A stretch of 64,000 nt of DNA from positions 42,481,159 through 42,545,158 of the forward strand of contig OX031059.1 in NCBI GenBank assembly GCA_943736015.1, read 5' to 3'. This document shows, in pieces, positions 22,919-34,552 of this stretch. The notes beneath the pieces were generated by a model that saw nothing but the letters and a program-made list of their open reading frames with translations, was not told where the DNA came from and did no database searches. The position numbers were made by a program, and so were the translations under genes. Source of the DNA: Tridacna crocea. Its lineage: Eukaryota > Mollusca > Bivalvia > Cardiida > Cardiidae. Numbering within the stretch: the stretch's first letter is position 1; every line of letters begins with the position of its first letter.

Positions 22919-23322
22919 TCTAATTAGAATTGTAGGCGATCAGAGTAGGTCGGATGAACTTTGAATCTTTTACTTTACTGTTAATTTTTACGACAACATG
23001 GGGACAATCGGTTTAGTGACTGACGTCAACAAAATCTTGGTCAAATGCCTTGCTCTGTGAAAAGGTGGCTTAATGCATCTGCGAAAAGTATCGACTCAGA
23101 CCTGAGCTGAAGCTTTTCGCAGTTGGTAAATTTTCTGTACATTCTGTATGTTTCCAACAAAAAAAAACATTTGAGCGGAAGTTACCCTTTAACACTGATT
23201 TAACAGTCCGTACATAAGACTATTCCACAGCTACCAGTGCACCAACTTATTTTCTTGTCTTTTTCAGACCAGAACTGACATAACCTTCTTTTCAAGCATG
23301 AGGGCCCCCGTCTACTTCATGA

Positions 23323-23516
23323 TTAACCAATTACCATACAATCCTGACTTTTGACGACCCTGAGAAAGAAGCCTTTAGAAAACATTGTGGAAAAAGGAAA
23401 AGTGTTGGTAACCAGCATTTTTTCCTTTTCCCACAATATTTTCTTCCCCTCACAAAAATCTGCAAATGCTTTCGATTTTGGCAACCCTAAAATATTGTCC
23501 TTTGGTAATAAGTTAA
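23323..23516 (+). mobile_element. Family A element, internally shortened
   Basis: Both termini are present (TTAACCAATTACCATAC and TTTGGTAATAAGTTAA). About 30 bp between the hairpin and the right arm is missing. Confidence 0.85.
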
Positions 23517-23531
23517 GTCGGCTGTGTTTTT

Positions 23532-23652
23532 TTAACCCTTTACCCCATATGAAGCTGTTTCTTATGTGTATATGACACCTTTTGCCACAATGTTTTCTAA
23601 AGGCTCCTATAAGCAATGCGTAGAAATGAGTATCTGTGGAGTAAAGGGTTAA
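23532..23652 (-). mobile_element. Family A subtype 2, deleted copy
   Basis: TTAACCCTTTACCCCATA and GTGGAGTAAAGGGTTAA bound a 121-bp element whose interior (atatgaagctgtttcttatg, ttttgccacaatgttttct) matches the full subtype 2 copy at 46848 in reverse. Half of the hairpin is gone. Confidence 0.75.
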
Positions 23653-24003
23653 GTGGCTGTGACTATGTGGATCCATAATTATTTGTTTACTTTCTTGATA
23701 TCATGTAGCCTCCTTTTACCAGAGCATAGCTCAATTCTAATTTAACCCTTTAACCGTCAGACAAATGAAACAGACATTTACTGTTGATAAAAAAAGAGAC
23801 TCAGTTCTTACTCTTTAATTCGAGGCGGTTTTTGGTCCATACATAATTATGTATCACAACATGTGAAAGGAAGTGCATTCAAGACCCTGACTGTCTGTGC
23901 AGCCTGATCTCATACTACATTTTTTTTTTTTTTTTTTTCAAAATGCAAGTTAAGTAATGAAAAATGGTGTAAAGTTTAATCTCTTGAAAGGCGCTCAACG
24001 TTT

Positions 24004-24230
24004 TTAACCCATTACCACACAGTCCCTACTTTTGACGCCCCTGAGAAGGAAACCGTTAGAAAACATGGTGGGAAAAGGAGAAAATGCTGGTAACCAGCAT
24101 TTTCTCCTTTTCCCATAATGTTTTCTACCCTTCACGAAACAAATTTGATATTTTCAGTCACTTTTATTTTGTATTCTGGAAATGCTTTGAATTTGGACAA
24201 AACTAAAATTTTGACGTTTGGTAATGGGTT
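24004..24230 (+). mobile_element. Family A TTAA hairpin element
   Basis: Complete, with TTAA at both ends, a perfect inner hairpin and a single outer-arm difference (catggtggg against cccataatg). Confidence 0.9.
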
Positions 24231-25074
24231 AATAGGATATCACCTATCTTTTACCCGCAGTTGCATGAACTACTTTTCAAAATTCTTCGGCCAACCCTCC
24301 GTATAAACACATATTGTTTCCAGACAGGCTTAGCAGGTTCAGAAATTCACAGAATCGCATGTATCAGTCTGCTTTATCAATAGAACTACTTTTTTAAACT
24401 TTTGATTATTTCTTGTGTGTAATTGGGTCGTTGAGCTCCCTGCATGGTCCACCCACAGTAGACTATTGCAGCTTCGCGGATTGAAGGTTTCAAAATACGA
24501 TAACTAACGTTAGTTTTTTTTCATTGTGAACTTTGTCCGTCTATATATCCTCCCGAATAACCTGTTAACATTGACTCACCAGTTTGTGACGCTTTTCTGC
24601 CAAGCCCCGTAGCCCAGACGGTGACAACATGGGGTCGCTCGTCTGTCGCAAAAAAAAAAAAAATGCCAATCAGATTGATAGATTAAAAAAAAGGACTTTA
24701 CGAACTTTTTGTCATTGGATATATAATTACAAAGATTTTGTATTGAAAATTGTGCATTGCTTTTCTTTTCTTTTTAAGAAAATCGAAGCAGTATTTTTTT
24801 ACTCGTACCTTACAGGACAGTGAGGTGAATTTTACCTATCGTAATAGAGCCGAGGGATTTGTTAGACGGTTCACCCGAGGTTTGCCGAATGGTTCCGCTA
24901 CTATTGGTTTATGAAATGCGCTAAAATTTAAAGAGAACACATATTGATTTTGGTGGTTTGTTTGTAATAGATTTTTCCAACCAAAAAAGATTTCAGCTGA
25001 GGTTACCCTTTAACACTGTTTTAAGAGCTAAGACCATCCCACGGCGCCAAATGCACCAAAGTATTTACCCTGTC
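24231..25074. other. Unassigned sequence
   Basis: Contains A-rich tracts (24650-24663) and no recognisable gene. The 64-codon frame at 24629 begins in a repeat-like GC-richer patch and shows no domain. Confidence 0.35.
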
Positions 25075-25303
25075 TTAACTCTTTACCACACAATCCCTAC
25101 TTTTAACGACCCTGAGAAAGAAGCCTTTCGAAAACATTGTGAGAAAAGGAGAAAATGCTGGTAACCAGCATTTTCTCCTTTTCCCACAATGTTTTCTACC
25201 CTTCACAAAGCAACTTTCAAATTTTCTGTTTCTTTTATTTTGTCGTCTACAAAATGCTTTCGATTTAGACAAGCCAAAGATTTTGTCGTTTGGTAAAGGC
25301 TTG
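25075..25303 (+). mobile_element. Family A TTAA hairpin element
   Basis: The left end is intact (TTAACTCTTTACCACAC). The right end reads TTTGGTAAAGGCTTGA, so the terminal TTAA has mutated. The hairpin is nearly perfect. Confidence 0.85.
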
Positions 25304-25607
25304 ACCAGTACTGACAATTTTCTTTACAATCATCAGAGTTGAGAGGCGAAAAACTCCTACAGACAGTTTGCTCAACTGGGTAGCAAACCCACAACCACTG
25401 GGTGGTCCGTTTAATACAAAAGCCAGTTATACTGGCTAAGGTTTTATCTCTTGTAAATTCGCTTTATTGCAATGGTTTATTTATTTCTTGGAAATGGATT
25501 AAAATTCGAAAGGGTTAAAGGCCTTGCTGTGGCCATTTCTTTTTTCAGTCATTGCATTTTTAAAAATTTTATTGACGTGGACAAAACCAACCATTATCAA
25601 AATGAGC

Positions 25608-25875
25608 TCTGCTTTGCAAAAGAAGGCTCAATGCATCTCAATTATCCATAGTACTTAGCAAGACATAAAGTACTTATGGGTCCCAAATAACTACACAATC
25701 TTGTACTTCTTTAAACAAATGTCTTAAATCGTATGGTAGACTAGCCATTGTGCATACAGAAAATTGACCGATAGCGAAAAGTTTCGGCCCTGGTCAGCCT
25801 GCGCGGACTGCGCAGGCTGACCTGGGTCGATACTTTTCGCAGATGCGTTAAGCATCCTTTTCACAGAGAACTGCT
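25608..25875 (-). mobile_element. Family B hairpin element, reverse orientation
   Basis: The hairpin (CCCTGGTCAGCCTGCGCGGA ... GCGCAGGCTGACCTGGGTCG) lies near the right end, which closes with gatgcgttaagcatcctttt. The left end is gctctgctttgcaaaagaag. Confidence 0.8.
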
Positions 25876-26502
25876 AAAATTTAATTTGGTGTCCGCCAAA
25901 GCTTTCAATGTGGAAGAATAGGCCAATGAACGAGCGTTGATTTTGAGGCTTTCATGAAGGAGGCATTCGAGTTATTTTTAATCGTAAGGAAATAGGTCAC
26001 AAATTCACGATCGATGTAAAATTGAATTTTCAACTGTACCTATAGTCGTATCTGCTGGTAAACCAGTAAATTATACGAAATGAATGTCAAAACTTTGGCA
26101 CCGTTTCCGTCTCAAGACTCTTAACCAAAACAATATTTAAACAAGACATTCCTGTCATTTAACGCCGTTTACAAGGTCATATCATTATTCTGTGTCCTTA
26201 TTTTGAAACAAACAATATGTGATATATGTCAAGTTCATCGTAATGCTACAAAATATAACGTCTACATTATTCTCATAAATAACAACTATGGAAATCGATT
26301 GGACAATTTCCAAAGTACTCTTATATATGTGAGTTTGTGATTTACATGTATGTGAATGGCTGTTCAAGATCAATAGCTCTCTATAGAATAATCCAACAGC
26401 TAGAATTCTGTCAGCGTCGAATACACATATTCGCCCTCTTTGGTCTGGTAGCAGTATAACCCGTTCAAACTCAGAAAAGTGTTTTTTTTTTTTCAGACTG
26501 AC

Positions 26503-26731
26503 TTAACCCTTTCCCAAACAACAAATTTTGTACTCTTCCAAACCAAAAGAGTTTGCAGACGACAATTTTAGATTTGGAGAAAATGGCAGAAAGTTCTCAA
26601 AAAGGGTAGAAAACACTGTGGGAAAAAGGAGAAATTGCTCGTTACGAGCAATTTCTCCTTTTCCCACAGTGTTTTCAAAATACTTTAACTGCAGACATGT
26701 AAAAACCAGGGCTTGTTTGGGAAAGGGTTAA
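26503..26731 (-). mobile_element. Family A, CTCGTTACGAG hairpin variant
   Basis: Full length, TTAACCCTTTCCCAAACAA to TTGTTTGGGAAAGGGTTAA. These termini pair over 19 bp, the longest terminal match in the window. The hairpin (GAGAAATTGCTCGTTACGAG) is perfect, with outer arms CACTGTGGG / CCCACAGTG. Confidence 0.9.
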
Positions 26732-26946
26732 GTGGGTTGTAGTTTTAAGATCAAACTGCAGATCTGAGATTGACAGGATCAATGCAATTTCTACCGGGCG
26801 GTGTGACTGAAATTCCCACAGCGCTTATGTAGTGGCTCTCAAACATCACTTTACAAGCAGCATTTACGATCCTCCAAACTTGATCACCAGAAATCGAAAC
26901 TTATACATGTATTTACTTCGTTTATTGACTCATTATTTTGCGCTGC

Positions 26947-27185
26947 TTTAATCATTTACCAGACGTTAAAAAATACCCTTGTCCAAATTGAACCATTTGC
27001 GGACGACATTTTCAATGTGGATCAAATGGTGCGATTTTGCCTTAGAAAAAAAAAAAAGGGTAGAAAAAATTGTGGAAAAAAGGAGAAAAAGCTGGTTACC
27101 AGCATTTTCTCCTTTTTCCACAATGCTTTCAATAGGCTTCTTTCCCAGGGGTCGTTTAAAGTCGCCATTTGTGTGGTAAAGAGTT
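26947..27185 (-). mobile_element. Family A element, degraded ends
   Basis: The hairpin is intact (gtggaaaaaaggagaaaaagc, centre TGGTTACCA, partner ctcctttttccacaatg). The termini read tttaatcatttacc and tgtggtaaagagttaca. Confidence 0.8.
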
Positions 27186-27795
27186 ACACGTCATTTCAGA
27201 CATATGCGACTATAAATGCTCAGTTATCAAGGGCTTAGACACCAATCCGTAATCTCCGAATTACGAATCATAAACCTTCAAATATGCTCGCTAAAAGTGC
27301 CAGAACCGAAGTTTTTACGAGTATAGAGGATGATGAACCAACTTGCTCGTGATGCGCGGTTTCTCCGTTCGTTGCAATAAAAATGTTTTCAAAATATATC
27401 AGCTGAATCTTCCAATATCAATAAGAAGAGATACAACAAAGACCAAATTCTCATAACAGGCGAGGTGGGACTAAGGAAAATTCAAATAAGAGTTTACATA
27501 TTCTTCACAAGTATTTTAATTTTTTCCTAAAAATTCAACATCGTAATATTTGAAATGTAGCAGAAAAAAACAATACAAAAGAACATACATGTATTCACTA
27601 TCTCACACGAACACTCTATACATATTCACTCAATAAATAAATTCTACATACCTCAAGCAGTACGGGACGGGGTAGGATTTAGGTCCATTTATACATTTAT
27701 TATTTTTCCCATGATTATAATCATTAAGAAATTATTTATTACAAATGCAGTTTAATCCTTATGCCAGTTGGGACGACTCACGACGGAGTTGCGGT

Positions 27796-27853
27796 CAATG
27801 TATATTCAAGATCAGACTGCACTGTAAATGCAATCTAATCTTTGATATACATT
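27796..27853. mobile_element. Family D hairpin
   Basis: Arms CAATGTATATTCAAGATCAG and CTAATCTTTGATATACATTG pair over most of their length. The outer pairs TATA/TATA replace the usual TAGA/TCTA on both sides. Confidence 0.75.
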
Positions 27854-28314
27854 GTCTGATACGGGATTTATTTTTTTTTTCCGTTGAAAGCAAGTTTTGA
27901 AAAGATTGTAACAAAAACAGAAATTGTCCATTAACAGCTATTTCTCCCTTTGCCACTAAGTTTTCACGAGTTTGGCTATTTCAACCCTTGAAATTGAGTT
28001 AAAAATGTTGTACTCTGGAAGTTTGTCTATGACAGGTAATAGAGGTGAAGTCTATAATTGAGAATTGTTTTAAATAACTGTTCGAAAAAAAAAAGGTATG
28101 AAAGTTTGCTTGATTTCACCTTACTATTGCGGTCAGTGAGAATAAGGTACACAATATACTAGACTAAATACATGTAAAAATATTATGCACTGCGGGGGGG
28201 AAGGGGGGATTATTAACCAAATCTGAAATCATGAAGAGATTGCCACGTCCTATTCTTTCTCTTTTGTAACAAACTAAGAACATTTGGCTAATAGTGTATT
28301 CTTAGAAATACCAA

Positions 28315-28333
28315 AATATATATATATATATAT
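28315..28333. repeat. (TA)n microsatellite
   Basis: A TA run of about 19 bp. Confidence 0.9.
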
Positions 28334-28609
28334 CTATGAATAATTTAGTAAGTTTAAGTTTTCTGGAAAACGCTGTACAGAACAAGAACATTTGAACAGT
28401 CACAAATACCCATCCAATCTCTGAACAAAATATTCTTCCATTCAAACAGCATGTACACGTACTTTGTTTACATTCATTCAAATGTGTCGCATGCGTCCAA
28501 TTTATACAATTATTTATCTATCAATCCTTCTAAACATCCATAGATTGATCATCAATCATGCCATCAAGCAATTTTATGTTTGTACGTTTTATGTTTACAT
28601 TCTGCCAAC

Positions 28610-28700
28610 CATGGCTTTTGAAAACACTGTTAAAAGGAGAAAACGCTGGTTACAACCATTTCCTTCTTTTCCAACAATGTTTTCTACGCATTTTTTACAA
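28610..28700 (+). mobile_element. Family A fragment
   Basis: Only a decayed hairpin remains (ggcttttgaaaacactgtta ... ttcttttccaacaatg). Confidence 0.6.
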
Positions 28701-28981
28701 CAAAGCACATAATATACGCTAAGTTCAACTTGATGCCAACTAATTCTTTCATAATAGGCAATTTAAAAATCTTACCCAAGAAAAAGGCGTAGCCCAGCTA
28801 TTGTCTAAAATGGTTTAAAGATTTTTTCGTGGACTTTTTTTTCTTTTCCACTAGAATGTTTCTTTTGACATTCTTTTGACTCCCATTTTTAAAACAAGTT
28901 TTCATATTTGATGACTGCAGTGTACTATTAATCATTCAGCTGCATAAGTCTTAATGCCTTACTCATTACTTCATACATTAT

Positions 28982-29190
28982 AATAACCCTTTACCCCAAA
29001 ATCCAAGGTTTTTATGATCCTAAGACAGAAACCTTTTGAAAACATAGTGGGAAAAGGAGAAAATGCTGGTAACCAGCATTTTCTCCTTTTCCAACAGTGT
29101 TTTCTACCTTGCAGGAAACAAAATTTCAAATTTTCAGGCATGTTTTTGTCATCTACCAGTGCTTTCAATTTGGACCAGTCTTAAGTCATT
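28982..29190 (+). mobile_element. Family A element, right end lost
   Basis: It starts aataaccctttaccccaaaa, has a good hairpin, and is recognisable up to tttggaccagtcttaag. The right inverted repeat is absent. Confidence 0.75.
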
Positions 29191-29554
29191 GATTTTCCAT
29201 ATCATTTGTAAGAATCATAAACATCCTCACAAACAGCCTACATGATGTTCATAAATTTTTCTCCATTAAAAATATATTTCCTAGAGCCAATTCTTTTGCA
29301 CAGGAAAACCAAATTCTGAAGAGGAAACTGGTTACGTTATCATCAGATAAAAACATACATTTATACACATATATCCTTCAACAACAACAACAACAACAAT
29401 AATTTCAGTAATATTTAAGCACTATTTGAAATCCGTGGTAGTTCAGCTATATACAAAGTATTTACAATATTTACAGAGATCTATGTACAGGATATTTATT
29501 TAGTTTCTTTGAACCCCTAGAGTGCTTAACATAACTCAAATTGCTTTTGTGAAC

Positions 29555-29610
29555 AGTGTAGATCCAAGATCAGGCTGCAAAAAACTTGCAGTCTGATCTT
29601 AAAACACTCT
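29555..29610. mobile_element. Family D hairpin
   Basis: Arms AGTGTAGATCCAAGATCAGG and GCAGTCTGATCTTAAAACACT pair imperfectly. Confidence 0.65.
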
Positions 29611-30211
29611 GTCAAATATTTTTCAACACAGGCCTATTTTGTCTGTCTTTTCTACTGTAAAAAATAATTGTGATCTGGCACTCTGAAAGTTGAACAACAA
29701 TGCCGAGAAGCAGATCGTGAATTCAGCTCAGGAGATCGATTGTGAGCAAAATTATTAACGGCTGAATAATAAATACCTATTTTCAAGAAAAATGCACTCG
29801 CACACAAGGAAACTTGAAAGCAACTTATGCCCGAGTCAACCAACTGAATAGTTCTACATCAGAAGTGAAATATGTTGTAAATAGCGATTGCTTTTTGAAT
29901 CTTATTGAATTTCACTTTTTCAATATATATTTTACCTCAAATTTCTTGAATTCTCAGGCAATTAGCCATGTTTAGTTGACAACCATTTATTCATTCTCCC
30001 ATGAAAGCCTAAATTTCATGTAACACATTTATTTTGATCCTAAACAGGCATTTCAATTTTTTTTTTTTTCACATTTTGTTTGTAATACTATTATCTACTT
30101 TATACACGTTTCACCAAGATCAAATGTATATTTGTGTAACTTGAGCAGTAATTATTTTTTTTTTGTATAGTATCACAAACACAAACAATATGTAAAACAC
30201 AGGTGAGATAT

Positions 30212-30438
30212 TTAACCCACTGCCAAAGGACAAAAATTTTGGTTTGTCCAAATTGGAAGCATTTGCAGACGACAAAATAAAACTGACTGAAAATCTGAAA
30301 TTGTTTTGTGAAGGGTAGAAAACATTGTGGGAAAAGGAGAAAATGCTGGTTACCAGCATTTTCGCCTTTTCCCACAATGTTTTCTAAAGGCATCTTTCTC
30401 AGAGTGTCAAAAGTAGGGATTGTGTAGTAATGGGTTAA
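30212..30438 (-). mobile_element. Family A TTAA hairpin element
   Basis: Complete reverse-oriented copy, TTAACCCACTGCC to TGTAGTAATGGGTTAA. One arm carries a single change (ttttcgcctttt). Confidence 0.9.
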
Positions 30439-31133
30439 GGGAAAGACAGTTGTATTCTATAGATATTATCTAAAAAAGGTGCAGGAAATGGAGCAATTTG
30501 TAGCTGGTAATCCTTTCTTTTTCCAAATATTTTCAAAAGCTTTAGACTGAAAGGGTGTGTGTCATTTTAATGATACTTATAATTACTGTTGGATACTGGG
30601 TTGAGAAAAATATTCAAAACACAGAGAAAAAAATGCAATGTTCTCAGATCTATTTAGCTAAATATACCTTTAAAAAAATGATAATTGCTTAGTTTAAATA
30701 ATACAAAAAAGAATAAGGTGAAAAGTACAGCTGTGATAATGTTTACATGATAGGTAATGTACTGGAAACTGGAGGAGGGAATCTAAGAATGAAAGATGGC
30801 TTTCTGATCATTTCTTGATATTTTTGCAATGTGCAATCATTTTACATTTATTTGAAAAATTAGTTTATGGCTGTTGTATCTTCCCGAAGAAATGACAACA
30901 AACACATTAAAAAAAAGAGCAGGCAGGCACATGTGAACTAAGATTTCAGTTTGGATCCACCAGAGATTGTGTGACATACTGTTATTAAAAAATATAGTCA
31001 AAAAGTAGTTTTTCCCCACCCTAAACATTCTGAACTGTTTTTGTCCAGTATGTAATTTAGCGCAAAAGCACAAGATAAGATGTTCAAACCTTTTCCAAAC
31101 AGGCCTTCAGTATAAATAATTGTAAAGAAGGCA

Positions 31134-31160
31134 TGGGGGTGGGGGGGGGGGGGGGTGGGG
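31134..31160 (+). repeat. Poly-G tract
   Basis: A G run interrupted by two T residues, about 27 bp long. Confidence 0.9.
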
Positions 31161-31183
31161 AAGGAGTAAAACTTGGTTCTATT

Positions 31184-31276
31184 TGGGTTTAATGCCACTT
31201 TAACAGCTCAGGTCATATCATGGCGGTCGGTGATGCACATGTGTTTACTGGCTTTCTCACACCAGTGCTAACAGTA
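31184..31276 (-). mobile_element. SINE 3' fragment, minus strand
   Basis: The sequence from gggtttaatgccactttaac through atcatggcggtcggtgatg to cacatgtgtttactggcttt is the reverse complement of the tail half of the SINE at 13852-14119. The head is missing. Confidence 0.75.
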
Positions 31277-31284
31277 AATACAAG

Positions 31285-31425
31285 TAATAAACCTTTTCTC
31301 CCCTTCTCCAATATGTTTTTCAACCCTTTCACAGCTTTTATGCCACATCTGATTTGTTGTAACATCTGCAAATGCTTACAATACTATTGAATCCAAACAT
31401 TGTATTGTCTAAATTTTAAAGGATT
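31285..31425 (+). mobile_element. Family A relic
   Basis: The right half of an old copy (ccttctccaatatgtttttc, then catctgcaaatgcttacaat, ending aaaggattaag). Confidence 0.4.
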
Positions 31426-32207
31426 AAGAGACCAATCTGAATTATTATCTGCCCTCCTGGGCCCTAATTAACAACCATTCTTAATAAAATTTTCATATCT
31501 ATCCAAGATTGCCCATCATTTTGGCTTAGTCGGAACCTTTCATTATCAGATGGCTACTGCTTCAAACTGTATCGGTTCCAGATGCTCTATTCTTTTCATT
31601 GCCCCATGCTATGATTTTTTTCAACCGTTTCACCTGACAAAGTTTTGACATGCTCTATTATGCAGGATTCATAAGTAAGATGTAAACACAAACAAATTAC
31701 ATAATGCTTAATGAATTTGGTGAGGCTATATTTTCAGGGTGAATTTATGTTGGAATGGTGGAATGCTTCTGTGATGAGGACACATGTGAGTCTGAAGAAA
31801 AACTAAACATGACGGGGATTCTTGTAACCTAAACTTTGCTAACAATACTTACACTGGTATAATGCAGAAAAAGCACCTTATAAAGCTTATTGTACTCTAA
31901 AAAACATGTACATTCTTTCTATTATGTACAACATATTTTCTAAGAGGTTTGTTACACTGTGGTTTATTTTTCAAGTAATGAAATAAGAGTGTTGGAAAAA
32001 AGCAAACCCTGTTAATGTTTATGTACAATGAAATGGATTTCCACTTATTTGATCTTTTCATATTTTTGTAAACTACGTATAATCAAAAATAATTAATGTG
32101 ACTTGGAGCTGCACTTAACAAGAAATTTCTTGCTTTCAGATCCATTATCCCCTTAAGAGCATCAGATGCAACTTATGTTCCTTTTGAAGAAGTTGACCAT
32201 AAAAAAC

Positions 32208-32403
32208 CTGTGTCTATATTCACTAACTATTCTTTAGGATATTCTTAGTGTCAATCTTCAAAATTTTCTAAATTTGGAAGTACTGCAACTTCTGACCAGC
32301 CAAATGGTTTAGCCTAAAAGAACGTTTAGACAATCAGAAATTGTCTTACTTTCAATTCAGACAATTCTTCAGCATAAGACAATGTATATTCTTAGGAAGA
32401 TGC
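32208..32403. repeat. Palindromic dispersed repeat, copy 2
   Basis: It begins tctatattcactaactattc and ends acaatgtatattcttagg. It is collinear with the repeat at 11869-12068, including gccaaatggtttagcc against gctaaaccgtttggct. Confidence 0.5.
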
Positions 32404-33044
32404 AGTATAATCTTAGATCTATTCTGATTCTTCATAACACATTCTCACAGAAAAAAAAAATTGAATTGTTATATGTAGGCCTTTTCTTCTAACGAAGGAA
32501 TGCACTTCATTAATTCAGATTTCTAAAGGTTAGAGACATATCGTCATAGGTGTAGCTTGATTCTTCTAAATGCAAAATGTGTATTAACCTATACACGAGT
32601 GATAGCCTATTAAATATGCTCTGTGGTTACACAACCATTCTGAAGCAATAATTATGTATATACAGACATAAATACATATAGGAACAATGAAATGTGGAAA
32701 CACAGACATAAGAAGCAAAAAACAAAAGTAACAGTAGATTAATAACTTACAGTTATGTATGAGAACCCATGTACATGCGATATGTTTTGGGTTAGATTCA
32801 ACATATCTCTTTACCATTTTTTTAGCAAAAAATCCAAAGATTTTTTTGTGCATTTACCATAAAAATGCTTTATAATTCCTGAAATGATGTGAGAAGGTAC
32901 AATTTTTTTACAACCCCCATTCCCAAAATTGGATTTTTTGACAAGTTTTCTCAAAAATTAAGATTGTCCAATCTTAACACGTTTTATCATTATCAATTAA
33001 ACCAGAGTATTTTGCAAAGTAAAGGTATCCGTCTTTGATAATGG

Positions 33045-33268
33045 TATATTCTTTACCAAACTATCTGGAATTCTCACAACCCTGATGAAGGCAGCTTTTG
33101 AAAACAGCATGGGAAAAGAAGAAAGTAGCTGCTAATCAATATTTTCTCTTTTTCCCAAGACAACTTCTACCCTATCAGACAAAATAGTTTGATTTGCTTT
33201 CATTATTTCTAAAAAAAAATGTTTTCAATTTGGTCTAGTTCAAGAATTCTTTGTTTGGTAAAGAGTTA
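33045..33268 (+). mobile_element. Family A element, old
   Basis: It keeps the order of a family A copy (ctttaccaaactatctggaa, agcttttgaaaacagcatgg, a decayed hairpin, tttgtttggtaaagagtta) with many changes. Confidence 0.7.
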
Positions 33269-34516
33269 CTAGATAAACAACAATAAACAAATGAAGATTG
33301 CACAATTATTCAAATAACTGTCTGGCAAGTGTGCACCAAAAACCTTTGGCGGACATACTGCCTTTGACAGTACAACATCATCTGCTAAACCTACCATAAC
33401 ATATAGCACAAAAAGTTACCATTCATTTCCAAGCAGGTTTTAAGTTTGTTTGCGGTAAAAATGCTCTTTCAATTTCCATGTGGTCATTTACCCTTAAAGA
33501 ATTAATCACAAACTGCTTTCACTTAAGCAATGTAGATCATACAGCCAGATTTCATATCTTTTCTGTCCAACATTTTGTGGAATACTTTAAGAAAAACAAT
33601 ATTTCTATAAAGGACAGAAGTGATCATTTACAAATTAAGTTCTCTATGAGTTTACACAGGTTCAGTAGAAACATACAATAAAAGTACTTGGCACTGGGAA
33701 ATGAATTCTTGAAAAGGAATGTGAGCTAACGTTTCAAAGTAGGAAAAACAAACCCTTCACTGGTGTGTTTCTCCCAACTCAAACCAAGTTGATATTATTA
33801 ATGAAACGGTAATGTACATGATATGTGTAACACACCAACCTTTAAGTATTCCCTATATTATTGAATCAACAAAAAAAACATTAGTTGTCAAAGCTTGATA
33901 ACGGCCAATGAGCACAATTGTTACCCTATGTTGGAGGGAGGCTCGTTAGGTGGGGACAGCACAAGCATAAGGGTTACGTCCCGAGTGAACTAGATTTGCC
34001 ATCCTTTGTTTTTGTTGTGTTGGAAAGGAGCATTACACTGTATCTTGACTTCACTCCGGATCTTCTCTGTCTTTGGCCATCCTGCATTGTTTTCCGTACA
34101 TTTTTTTTCAGTATGACATATTCCACCTCCAATGTTGAGCCTCTTTGTTATGTGTATAGTGCCAGAAATATTTTCTATGGCTAATAAGCACTAATCGTAC
34201 CTTACAGAGGACTATGCACTTTGAACCAAGTTTTATTCTCTTAATTCTGGCAAACACTATTTTTTTTCACAGTTGTAGAGCATCTAACTTTTACATACTC
34301 ACAATGGAAATCAGCTTATTTTCTGTTTCAAATAATGATATTCTCAGGTATAGCTGTCTAACGATGATGTGTTCTTGTGCTCTGATTTGTTATTTCACTT
34401 GAGAAAATTTCAGTGAAGTTGTTTCCTTCTACTGTCCTCTCCGTTATCATAGGGAATATCAAGCCATGTCCACAATACAGAACAACAATATAAAGTTCAC
34501 CTAATGAATGGAATCA
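33269..34516 (-). other. 3' flank and possible 3' UTR of the LDL-receptor gene
   Basis: On the minus strand this follows the stop codon of the receptor. The first AATAAA I find downstream is at 34237-34232, about 280 bp past the stop. It is a candidate polyadenylation signal, unproven. No other gene is visible. Confidence 0.35.
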
Positions 34517-34552
34517 TCACACACTTTCATGTGAAGTTAGTCTCTGCATTTG
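34517..34552 (-). CDS. VLDLR: Receptor exon 17: C-terminus and stop
   Basis: The last exon is 36 nt and encodes [11 protein letters not shown] then TGA, following the acceptor ttttacag. The tail ends E-S-V, which weakly fits a class III PDZ ligand. It is the least constrained exon, chosen because it follows exon 16 in phase 0. Confidence 0.75.
   Translation of the reverse strand, partial: QMQRLTSHESV

Larger units (their letters stand above)
23052..23728 (+). mobile_element. Family B element split by family A insertions
   Basis: The left part (gctctgtgaaaaggtggctt through ttttctgtacattctg) ends near 23145. The right part resumes at about 23653 (gtggctgtgactatgtggatc) and ends tagcctccttttaccagagc. 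The middle holds two family A-type elements and unassigned DNA. The family order is collinear with 22672-22918. Confidence 0.65.
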
